From positions 1 to 48,870 of the forward strand of contig JAFQBT010000019.1 in assembly GCA_017399625.1 (NCBI GenBank): 48,870 nucleotides of DNA. The letters are read 5' to 3'. Source of the stretch: Oscillospiraceae bacterium (GTDB lineage: Bacteria > Bacillota > Clostridia > Oscillospirales > Ruminococcaceae). Below are positions 7,503 through 14,187 of the stretch, piece after piece. Every line of letters starts with the position of its first letter. Within the stretch, counting starts at the first letter, position 1. The notes under the pieces are model-generated. The model searched no databases. It was not told where the DNA came from and was given only the letters and a program-made list of their open reading frames with translations. The position numbers and the translations under genes were made by a program.

Positions 7503-8390
7503 ATGTTCAATTACATTCTGAGCTGCTGCTCAACGGCGGATCTTTCCAAAGAGCATTTTGAGGAAAGAGATATAAAATATATCTGCTTCCACTATAAGCT
7601 GAACGGTGTTGATTATCCCGATGACCTCGGTCAGAGCATTCCCTTCGAGGAATTTTACAAAAGAATGGATTTTGGCGAGGATACCCGGACTTCCCAGATA
7701 AACGTCACCGAATATCTTGAATATTTCAGCCGCTTTCTTGAGGAGGGAAAGGATATAATCCACATCACCCTCTCCAGCGGAATTTCCGGTTCCTATAACT
7801 CCGCGGTGAATGCCGCAAAAATTGCGAAGGAACGCTATCCGGAAAGAAAAATTTATATCATAGATTCCCTTGCGGCGTCCTCCGGCTATGGACTACTTAT
7901 GGATAAACTTGCGGATCTCCGGGACGGCGGAATGGATATTGATGAACTTCGGGACTGGGCGGAGGAAAATAAGCTTAATCTTCACCATTGGTTCTTCTCT
8001 TCCGACCTCAAGTTTTTCATCAAGGGCGGAAGAGTTTCCAAAACCGCAGGCACAGTCGGAACCATCCTCGGAATCTGCCCGCTTCTTAACGTAAGCTTTG
8101 ACGGTCACCTTATCGCAAGAGCAAAAATCCGTTCCAAGAAAAAAGTTATTCAGGAAATCGTAAAACGGATGGAGGAAAACGCCGAAGGCGGTCTTTCCTA
8201 TTCCGGAAAATGCTATATTTCCCAGTCCGCCTGCGTTGAGGATGCGAAGGAAGTTGCAAAACTTGTTGAAGAGCGCTTCCCGAACCTTGACGGAAGGGTT
8301 ATAATTAATTACGTAGGCACCACCATCGGAAGCCACACCGGTCCCGGAACCGTTGCACTTTTCTTCTGGGGCAAAAAAAGGGAGGATTAA
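7503..8390 (+). CDS. DegV family fatty-acid-binding protein
   Basis: A 295-residue DegV protein. Start at ATG 7503 after AAAAGGAG. Family motifs are TSQINVTEYLEYF, the nucleotide-like ITLSSGISGSYNSA loop, IDSLAASSGYG, FFIKGGRVSKTAGTVG and the C-terminal GSHTGPGTVALFFWG. DegV/FakB proteins bind a fatty acid and can present it to the FakA kinase for phosphorylation and entry into phospholipid synthesis. No FakA is present here. The next gene is a paralogue that starts 4 bases after this stop, so the two are coupled. Confidence 0.92.
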   Translation: MFNYILSCCSTADLSKEHFEERDIKYICFHYKLNGVDYPDDLGQSIPFEEFYKRMDFGEDTRTSQINVTEYLEYFSRFLEEGKDIIHITLSSGISGSYNSAVNAAKIAKERYPERKIYIIDSLAASSGYGLLMDKLADLRDGGMDIDELRDWAEENKLNLHHWFFSSDLKFFIKGGRVSKTAGTVGTILGICPLLNVSFDGHLIARAKIRSKKKVIQEIVKRMEENAEGGLSYSGKCYISQSACVEDAKEVAKLVEERFPNLDGRVIINYVGTTIGSHTGPGTVALFFWGKKRED

Positions 8391-8394
8391 TAAA

Positions 8395-9258
8395 ATGATA
8401 AAACTTTATGCAGACACAGCTTCCAACCTTCCGGTTGCGCTCAACAAAAAATACAACGTAAAAATAATCGAACTTTCCTATACCGTTGACGGCGTTCCGG
8501 CGGAATATGACCTTGAGCACGATTTTGACGGAAAGGCTTTTTATGACGCCATGAGAAACGGCGCGGAAATGAAAACTTCCATGATAAACTCCGCAACCTT
8601 CCACGACAGCTTTGAGGAAGACGTTAAAAACGGCGACGAGATCGTTTATATCGGTCTTTCCGGCGGAGTAAGCGGAACGGTACGGGCTGCGGAAATTGCC
8701 GCGGAGGAACTTCGTGAGGAATATTCCGGCGCGAAAATCGCCGTTATAGATTCCCTTGGCGCAGGCCTCGGAATCGGAATGCAGGTTGTCGCCATGGGCG
8801 AACTTATTGCAGAAGGAAAATCCTTCGATGAAGTTGTTTCCGTTACCGAAGAACGCAAAAACCACATGTGCCAGTTCTTCACCGTTGACGACCTCACCTA
8901 TCTTAAAAAAGGCGGAAGAATTTCCGGCGCCACCGCCGCCATCGGAACACTTCTCAACATAAAACCGCTTCTTCGGGGCGATGAGGAAGGTCACATTGTT
9001 TCCTGGGGCAAATGCCGCGGAATCAACAAATGCATCCTCGAAATCATCAAAAAATACGATGAGCTTGTTCTCGATAAATCTGCGGACGTTATGATGATCC
9101 ACGGCGACAATATGAATGCCGTCGATTTTATGACGGAAAAACTCCGGGAACACGGCTTTACCGGAAACACCACCGTTATGCCCTTCGAACCGGTATGCGG
9201 ATGCCACGTCGGTCCCGGTTCCGTTGCACTCTTCTTCTGGGGAGAGAAAAAATTATGA
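8395..9258 (+). CDS. DegV family fatty-acid-binding protein, second copy
   Basis: A 287-residue paralogue of the upstream gene. It shows DTASNLPV at the N-terminus, KTSMINSATFHDSF, YIGLSGGVSGTVRAAE, IDSLGAGLGIG, YLKKGGRISGATAAIG and CHVGPGSVALFFWG. The start at 8395 follows GGGAGG. The two copies differ throughout, so they probably bind different acyl chains rather than being a recent duplication; this is an inference from FakB1/FakB2 precedent. The stop overlaps the start of the hemolysin III-type gene. Confidence 0.92.
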   Translation: MIKLYADTASNLPVALNKKYNVKIIELSYTVDGVPAEYDLEHDFDGKAFYDAMRNGAEMKTSMINSATFHDSFEEDVKNGDEIVYIGLSGGVSGTVRAAEIAAEELREEYSGAKIAVIDSLGAGLGIGMQVVAMGELIAEGKSFDEVVSVTEERKNHMCQFFTVDDLTYLKKGGRISGATAAIGTLLNIKPLLRGDEEGHIVSWGKCRGINKCILEIIKKYDELVLDKSADVMMIHGDNMNAVDFMTEKLREHGFTGNTTVMPFEPVCGCHVGPGSVALFFWGEKKL

Positions 9259-9926
9259 AAAGAACGCCCATCGCCGAAAGGGCGCTTCCGAATTATACCC
9301 GGGGTGAGGAAATCGCGAATATGACAACCCATATAATCGGCGGCGCCATCGGCGTTATCCTGCTTTTTCTCACCGTTGTGATTTCCGCGTTCAACCGGGA
9401 TATCCGGGGAATAATCGGCAGCACCATTTACGGAATTTCCATGATCGCGCTCTATACCGTTTCGAGCGTTTATCATGGGCTTAAACCCGGCTTTGCAAAA
9501 AAGGTTATGCAGGTTATCGACCACTGCACAATTTATCTGCTCATCGCCGGAACCTATACTCCGATTCTTCTTGTGGCGATGCGCCCGGAATATCCGGTTC
9601 TTGCATGGGTTGTTCTCGGTGCGGAATGGGCTCTTGCGGGATTTGCCGCAACCTTCACCGCCATTGACCACAACAAATATAAAAAGCTTTCGATGGTTTT
9701 TTATATCCTTATGGGCTGGTTCATCGTCCTTTGCTTCCGGCAGACCGTTGAGGTGCTCACCGTTCCCGGAATGCTCTGGATTCTTTCCGGCGGAATTTCC
9801 TATACAATCGGCGCCGTTCTTTACGGAATCGGCAAAAAGAAACCGGTTCTCCATACTGTTTTCCATGTTTTTGTGGTTATAGGAACTCTTTTGCAGGCCA
9901 TCGGAATTTTGTTTTATGTGCTCTGA
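9255..9926 (+). CDS. Hemolysin III / TrhA-family (PAQR) membrane protein
   Basis: A 223-residue protein with seven hydrophobic segments. Family markers are the N-terminal TRGEEIANMTTHIIGG, the SSVYHGLKPG segment, IDHCTIYLLIAGTYTP and the C-terminal HTVFHVFVVIGTLLQ. These His and Ser/Asp positions form the metal site of PAQR-fold proteins. Bacterial TrhA members are linked to membrane energetics or lipid homeostasis; the hemolysin name is historical. Start at ATG 9255, inside the end of the second DegV gene (4-base overlap), which puts it in the DegV operon and fits a membrane-lipid theme. Confidence 0.9.
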   Translation: MKRTPIAERALPNYTRGEEIANMTTHIIGGAIGVILLFLTVVISAFNRDIRGIIGSTIYGISMIALYTVSSVYHGLKPGFAKKVMQVIDHCTIYLLIAGTYTPILLVAMRPEYPVLAWVVLGAEWALAGFAATFTAIDHNKYKKLSMVFYILMGWFIVLCFRQTVEVLTVPGMLWILSGGISYTIGAVLYGIGKKKPVLHTVFHVFVVIGTLLQAIGILFYVL

Positions 9927-9934
9927 TTAAAAAG

Positions 9935-9972
9935 AAAACCACCGTGCTCAGAATTGAGCACGGTGGTTTTTC
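9935..9972. terminator. Bidirectional terminator with GTGCTCA/TGAGCAC stem
   Basis: A 16-bp perfect stem AAAACCACCGTGCTCA/TGAGCACGGTGGTTTT with a GAAT loop. A and T runs on both sides serve both the DegV operon and the convergent SDR gene. Confidence 0.9.
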
Positions 9973-10002
9973 TTTGGGGGTATTATAGAAAAGGGGTGTG
10001 GA

Positions 10003-10761
10003 TTACTGTGCAGTATAGCCGCCGTCGACAACGATTTCGGAACCGGTCATGAAGGTATTTTCGATGGCAAGCATGATTGCAGAAGAAATTTCCTCAGGAG
10101 CACCAAGACGGTCGATTCCTTCACAGAGCGGGTGTTTGGATTTGAGGAATGCTATTCCTGCTTTGCCTACGGATTTTTCGTTTACCATGCCGGTGATGAT
10201 ATAGCCGGGATGTACGCTGTTAACGCGGATGTTATATTTTGCGAGTGCAAGAGCCATGTTCTTGGTCATGCCGCGGACAGCCCATTTTGATGTATTGTAA
10301 GAAAACGCACCGCCATCTCCTACAAGGCCAAGAACGGAGGAAACGTTGACGATTGCGCCGCCTTCGCCCTGTTCAATCATAACTTTTGAAGCTTCTGCAG
10401 CACAGTAATAAACGCCGTGTTGGTTAACAGCGACTACTTTTTCGTAATCATTATCTTCATAAACGTTGTCATAGGCACCAACGCCTGCGTTGGAAACCAT
10501 AACGTCGAGACGTCCGTATTTTTCAAGAGTAAAAGCAACCATTGCTTTGACTGCTTCTCGGTCGGAAACATCAACTTTAAAAACAGAAACGGAATCACCG
10601 TATTTTTCGGAAAGTCTTGCGTTTTCTGCTTCAAGTGTTGCATCATTATAGTCGCCGATTACTACTTTTGCGCCCTTTTTAAGAAGTTCTTCAACTGCAT
10701 AAAGGCCGATTCCGGAAGCGCCGCCGGTTACGATGACAACTTTGTCTTTTACGTTAAACAT
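10003..10761 (-). CDS. Short-chain dehydrogenase/reductase
   Basis: A 252-residue classical SDR. The cofactor-binding TGGASGIG is at residues about 12-19, NAG follows the fourth strand, the catalytic Ser lies in VNVSSVLG and the active-site Tyr/Lys in YNTSK. The C-terminal FMTGSEIVVDGGYT is typical of the fabG/oxidoreductase group. An Asp at the end of strand 2 (IGDYND) suggests preference for NAD(H). A TetR-family gene is divergently transcribed from the same intergenic region and is the likely regulator. The substrate is unknown. Confidence 0.9.
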   Translation of the reverse strand: MFNVKDKVVIVTGGASGIGLYAVEELLKKGAKVVIGDYNDATLEAENARLSEKYGDSVSVFKVDVSDREAVKAMVAFTLEKYGRLDVMVSNAGVGAYDNVYEDNDYEKVVAVNQHGVYYCAAEASKVMIEQGEGGAIVNVSSVLGLVGDGGAFSYNTSKWAVRGMTKNMALALAKYNIRVNSVHPGYIITGMVNEKSVGKAGIAFLKSKHPLCEGIDRLGAPEEISSAIMLAIENTFMTGSEIVVDGGYTAQ

Positions 10762-10839
10762 GGAATTTTCCTCCGATACTTTATAAATCTGTGAAAAAAT
10801 AATCTCACCATAGTTATAATATACACGGAGTTTTGTTTT

Positions 10840-10857
10840 GCATAGAAACTGTTATGC
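10840..10857. promoter_or_regulatory. Candidate TetR-type operator
   Basis: An inverted repeat GCATA-8-TATGC lies in the 230-base region between the SDR gene and the divergent TetR gene. It is close to where the SDR promoter should be. The two half-sites are identical. Confidence 0.35.
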
Positions 10858-10916
10858 GAATTTGTTTTAAGAACGAAACGAAAAGTTGCAATAGTCCCAT
10901 TTGTGAAATTGGATTA

Positions 10917-10946
10917 TTGTTAAAAAAGATATTTTTATGATATAAT
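10917..10946 (+). promoter_or_regulatory. Putative promoter of the tetR-type gene
   Basis: TTGTTA, 18 bases, then a perfect TATAAT, about 45 bases upstream of the TTG start. Confidence 0.55.
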
Positions 10947-10991
10947 ATCCGTAACGTTTGTTAAATTTTTATTTCAAAAGGCGGTTTTGTT

Positions 10992-11525
10992 TTGGAAACG
11001 GAAACTAAATTAAAAATTGCAAAAAGCTTTGAAAAACTGCTTAAGGAAAAGAATTTCGACAGTATTACCGTTAAGGAAATAATTGAGTCAAGCGGAGTTT
11101 CAAAGTCAACCTTTTATCGGCATTTTAAGGACAAATATGCCATTATTGAATATGAGTGTTTGAAAAGCGGAATGATTTTTGAGTTTTACAAATCCGGAGA
11201 TATAATTTCTCTTCATAGCATGCACAGAAACCTGATGGAATATATATACAGCAAGCGGGAGCTCTATTCTGAAATTGTAAAAATCGATGGACAGAATTCT
11301 TTCGTCGAAGCCTGGAATCAAAGCGGAATGGAAATATTCGTGAGAATCTTCAAAGAAAAACATAACTCTGTTCCAGATGAAATTATCAAAATAGCTGAAC
11401 TTTATTGCAATGGGATGGCAATGTTTGTCCGTAATTGGGTGGTGCGGGGTTTCAAGGAATCCCCTGAATATATCTCCAACATTGCATATGCAGGAATCCC
11501 GGAAGCAATTAAAAAATACTTATAA
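10992..11525 (+). CDS. TetR/AcrR-family transcriptional regulator
   Basis: A 177-residue protein with an N-terminal TetR helix-turn-helix (residues about 8-52, including ITVKEIIESSGVSKSTFYRHF) and a helical C-terminal domain. The start is TTG at 10992, after a weak AAAAGGCGG site. The C-terminal part resembles the dihydroxyacetone-kinase-regulator type TetR_C seen in Clostridia, but ligand residues cannot be assigned. Divergent placement next to the SDR gene and an inverted repeat between them suggest it represses that SDR. Confidence 0.88.
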   Translation: METETKLKIAKSFEKLLKEKNFDSITVKEIIESSGVSKSTFYRHFKDKYAIIEYECLKSGMIFEFYKSGDIISLHSMHRNLMEYIYSKRELYSEIVKIDGQNSFVEAWNQSGMEIFVRIFKEKHNSVPDEIIKIAELYCNGMAMFVRNWVVRGFKESPEYISNIAYAGIPEAIKKYL

Positions 11526-11555
11526 AAAAGGACAGCCTTGCGGCTGTCCTTTTTT
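11526..11555. terminator. Bidirectional terminator
   Basis: Stem AAAGGACAGCC/GGCTGTCCTTT with a TTGC loop and flanking A and T runs. It lies between the convergent TetR gene and the membrane protein gene. Confidence 0.88.
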
Positions 11556-11559
11556 GCGC

Positions 11560-11991
11560 TTATTTATATTTTTTTGTATCGTATCTGTCGAAAAGGGAAA
11601 AGATAATCGATTTCCGGCGTTTTTCGGGTCTGCCCTCTTCAATTCGCCTGACTTCTTTAAGATAGAGCCAGTGACCGAAAAGGCTGCCAAGCGTTCCGAA
11701 AAGGGCATAGGCAACAACAAGCCCCCAGTTCGTTTCGAAAAAAATGAACATGAACGGAAGAAAAATCGCCCCGGAAAGGATTCCGTAAAGAGGCATGAAG
11801 CCGTTTTTCATGGAAACAACTCCGCCGGTTATGGCGCAGAGCATCGGGAATGCGCCCCATTCAAGAAGAACAAGGCGGAAAAGTTCCGCCGTTGCTTCAT
11901 CGAACAGAAACGAAATGAGAATCCCGAAAATGAAAAATCCGAGAAGAATTGCCGCCGCCTCCGCGGTGGCTTTTAATTTAAGCTTTTCCAT
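11560..11991 (-). CDS. Hypothetical four-segment membrane protein
   Basis: A 143-residue protein that I do not recognise. Four hydrophobic segments span residues about 10-30, 40-58, 68-85 and 88-108. A basic tail rich in Arg and Lys follows (RRIEEGRPEKRRK), presumably cytoplasmic. It begins 3 bases after the stop of the cyclophilin gene, so translation is probably coupled to it. Nothing in the sequence indicates a substrate or enzymatic activity. Confidence 0.75.
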   Translation of the reverse strand: MEKLKLKATAEAAAILLGFFIFGILISFLFDEATAELFRLVLLEWGAFPMLCAITGGVVSMKNGFMPLYGILSGAIFLPFMFIFFETNWGLVVAYALFGTLGSLFGHWLYLKEVRRIEEGRPEKRRKSIIFSLFDRYDTKKYK

Positions 11992-11994
11992 TTA

Positions 11995-12468
11995 TCAGAC
12001 TTTCGCCATCTTTTTGATGACAACTTTTTTGCAGGGCATATCGTTGGGATAGGTGGAAACGGATGCAACTGCGTCGAGAACCTCAAGACCTTCAACAACG
12101 TGACCGAAAGCGGCATAGTTGCCGTCGAGGAATTCGCTGTCCTCATGAACGATGAAGAACTGGCAGGAAGCGGAGTTCGGGTCGGAAGTTCTTGCCATGG
12201 AAATGACACCGCGTTTGTGGGAAATGGTGTTCTGTGCCCAGCCGTTGGAAGCAAATTCGCCGTAAATTTCCGGTTTGCAGCCGCCGGTTCCGTTGCCGGA
12301 AGGATCGCCGCCCTGGATCATAAATCCTTTGATGATGCGGTGGAAGGTAAGACCGTCGAAAAAACCTTTTTCAACAAGCGCTTCAAAGTTTGCAACGGTT
12401 TTGGGTGCGGCGATGGGGTCAAGCTCGATGAGCATGGAGCCGTAGCCTTTGATATCAAGTTTAATCAT
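11995..12468 (-). CDS. Cyclophilin-type peptidyl-prolyl cis-trans isomerase
   Basis: A 157-residue single-domain cyclophilin. FHRIIKGFMIQGGDPSGNGTGG carries the catalytic Arg and the Phe/Met/Gln pocket, followed by GVISMARTSDPNSASCQFFI and AAFGHVVEGLEVLD. There is no signal peptide, so it is cytoplasmic and likely assists protein folding. The gene is preceded by an AGGAGG-like site. It heads a two-gene unit with the small membrane protein. Confidence 0.93.
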   Translation of the reverse strand: MIKLDIKGYGSMLIELDPIAAPKTVANFEALVEKGFFDGLTFHRIIKGFMIQGGDPSGNGTGGCKPEIYGEFASNGWAQNTISHKRGVISMARTSDPNSASCQFFIVHEDSEFLDGNYAAFGHVVEGLEVLDAVASVSTYPNDMPCKKVVIKKMAKV

Positions 12469-12537
12469 GTAAAAATCCTCCTGATTTAAAACGATAGTAT
12501 TATAATACTATTTTTAAAAGGGAATGTAAAGAGAAAA

Positions 12538-12592
12538 ATGCCTCCCTTGCCTAAAGGGAGGGGGACCGCGAAGCGGTGGAGGGATTCGTTAT
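12538..12592 (+). repeat. Two-hairpin dispersed repeat, family A variant
   Basis: First hairpin CCTCCCTT GCCTA AAGGGAGG, second hairpin ACCGC GAA GCGGT, then GGAGGGATTC. Its end touches the stop of the XRE gene on the other strand. Confidence 0.72.
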
Positions 12593-12903
12593 TTTGCGCC
12601 CAAATCCTTTATCACGGAGAGAATATGCTCCGCCTGAATGGGAGAGAGCTTTTCAATTTCGGAAAGAATCTCCAGAGATTTTTTTGGCGAGCGGGAATTT
12701 ACATTGAAAAAATCTGCCGGTTCAATTCCGAAATATTCGCAGATATAGAAAAATCCAGCCATAGAAGGCATTGTTCGGTGATTTTCGATTTTGTTGATAT
12801 AGCTTTCGCTCTGACCGAGAGAAAGGCTCATATCCCTTGCGGAAACGCCTTTTTCAATCCGAAGTTCCGCAAGTCTTGCGGCAAACCATTCCATATAGTC
12901 CAT
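12589..12903 (-). CDS. Small XRE-family regulator
   Basis: A 104-residue protein with a Cro/C1-type helix-turn-helix at residues about 12-65: LRIEKGVSARDMSLSLGQSE is followed by a recognition helix with SYINKIENHRTMPS. The C-terminal 35 residues are helical and may dimerise. An AGGTGAT ribosome binding site lies just upstream. No adjacent gene on the same strand gives a clue to its targets. Confidence 0.85.
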   Translation of the reverse strand: MDYMEWFAARLAELRIEKGVSARDMSLSLGQSESYINKIENHRTMPSMAGFFYICEYFGIEPADFFNVNSRSPKKSLEILSEIEKLSPIQAEHILSVIKDLGAK

Positions 12904-12975
12904 AAAATCACCTCCGATATGTATAATATAATGCTATGCATATCAAATTATGGGGAATTTAAAGATTAATTATTG

Positions 12976-13004
12976 TTGACATAAGGAAAATAAAGATGTA
13001 TTAT
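12976..13004 (+). promoter_or_regulatory. Promoter of the zinc-ribbon gene
   Basis: A perfect -35 TTGACA, 17-base spacer, then TATTAT, about 40 bases before the start codon. Confidence 0.65.
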
Positions 13005-13042
13005 TAAAATACAATAGAATTTGAGTATATGGAGGCGAAAGA

Positions 13043-13936
13043 ATGAAATCAATGACCTGTGAAATGTGCGGCAACAACGATTTGGTTAAGCAGGACGGAT
13101 ATTTCGTTTGCCAGTATTGCGGAACAAAATATACCGTTGAGGAAGCAAAAAAACTCATGGTTGAAGGAACCGTAAAAATCGACAACAGCGATTTTGTGGA
13201 AAAATATCTGCAGAATGCCCGCCGAGCAAAACAAAAAGAGGATTGGGAAGAAGCAGAAAAATATTATAACCTTGTTGAGCAGAATGACCCAACCAATATT
13301 GAAGCTATTTTTTACAGCTCATATGGAAAGGCAAAAATGTCTTTGATTGAAGAGGATATTTATAAAAGACAGCAGGTTTTTAAGGTTCTGACAAACTGTG
13401 TTTCCATAATAGACGATAATTATGATGTGGAAAATTCCGATAAAGAAGAGGAAATTATAAAACAAATCGCCGGAGATATAATCGAAATTACAACCGGAAA
13501 TTTCATATATACTCAATGGAAAAACGGATATGGAATGGTAACCGGAACAAACAAAGGAGAAACATACGAGCTTTTCAACGGCCTTATCAGCGCGTTTGTC
13601 GAATCTGTCGATAACATTATAAAGGTTGATAATAAATTCTATCTGCATCAGTTGAAGGCGGATATCATTAAGGCAAGACTTGATGTTCCTGCGGTTGTTT
13701 TGGGAACAGACCTTTCTTCCAATGTCAGACCGATATATATTGACCAAATCAAAGATGAATATAAAATAATGAAGGAAATGGATCCTTCGTTTGTTGAACC
13801 GTCACTTCCTGCAGCAAATGCGGCTCCGGCAGCCTCTGTCACAACAAATTCAGACGGAGTCGGTTGCGGAGCGGTTTTGACTGTTTTGAGCCTTGTTGCA
13901 ACAATTATTTCTGTAATCGTAATTTTATTTATTTAA
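13043..13936 (+). CDS. Zinc-ribbon protein with helical repeat region and C-terminal TM
   Basis: A 297-residue protein. The N-terminus has two CxxC pairs (CEMCG and CQYCG, 17 residues apart), a zinc ribbon, then YTVEEAKKLMVEGTVKID. Residues about 55-100 form a TPR-like helical pair (ARRAKQKEDWEEAEKYYNLVEQNDPTN). A middle domain is of unknown fold. The last 25 residues are a single hydrophobic membrane anchor after a low-complexity Ala/Pro stretch. The ribosome binding site GGAGG is clear. A 41-codon membrane peptide gene follows 16 bases later. The function is unknown; the layout suggests a membrane-tethered cytoplasmic scaffold. Confidence 0.8.
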   Translation: MKSMTCEMCGNNDLVKQDGYFVCQYCGTKYTVEEAKKLMVEGTVKIDNSDFVEKYLQNARRAKQKEDWEEAEKYYNLVEQNDPTNIEAIFYSSYGKAKMSLIEEDIYKRQQVFKVLTNCVSIIDDNYDVENSDKEEEIIKQIAGDIIEITTGNFIYTQWKNGYGMVTGTNKGETYELFNGLISAFVESVDNIIKVDNKFYLHQLKADIIKARLDVPAVVLGTDLSSNVRPIYIDQIKDEYKIMKEMDPSFVEPSLPAANAAPAASVTTNSDGVGCGAVLTVLSLVATIISVIVILFI

Positions 13937-13952
13937 ATAAGGAGGAAAAAAT

Positions 13953-14078
13953 ATGAATAATGACCAGAACCCTATTGGCGTACTTATCACCGTACTTGTT
14001 GTAATAATGATTATTGTTTCCATTATTTCAAGTATTGCAACGGATATCAGTATTTTCCAGATGCTCGATTCATTCTGA
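13953..14078 (+). CDS. 41-residue single-pass membrane peptide
   Basis: A short frame preceded by AAGGAGG at the proper distance and starting at ATG 13953. It encodes MNNDQNPIGV, a hydrophobic stretch rich in Val and Ile (about residues 9-29), and ends IFQMLDSF. It lies 16 bases after the zinc-ribbon gene and before that unit's terminator, so it is probably co-transcribed. It may be a small partner subunit of the zinc-ribbon protein. I know no family for it. Confidence 0.65.
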   Translation: MNNDQNPIGVLITVLVVIMIIVSIISSIATDISIFQMLDSF

Positions 14079-14092
14079 TATCGTAAAAATTC

Positions 14093-14122
14093 AAAAAAGA
14101 CAGCCTTCCGGCTGTCTTTTTT
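14093..14122 (+). terminator. Rho-independent terminator
   Basis: Stem AAAAGACAGCC/GGCTGTCTTTT with a TTCC loop and a T run, just after the 41-codon gene. Confidence 0.88.
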
Positions 14123-14125
14123 CTT

Positions 14126-14154
14126 TTGACATATATCTTCCGTTGTTCTATAAT
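14126..14154 (+). promoter_or_regulatory. Strong promoter of the amidohydrolase gene
   Basis: Perfect -35 TTGACA, 17 bases, perfect -10 TATAAT. The start codon is about 33 bases further on. Confidence 0.8.
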
Positions 14155-14187
14155 GTTCCCATAGACCCTTAAAAAGGAGCGTGCATC

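Noticed and set aside
8305-9207. A 300-codon minus-strand frame opposite the second DegV gene
   Set aside because: It is the antisense of a clear DegV protein with all family motifs and has no independent support.
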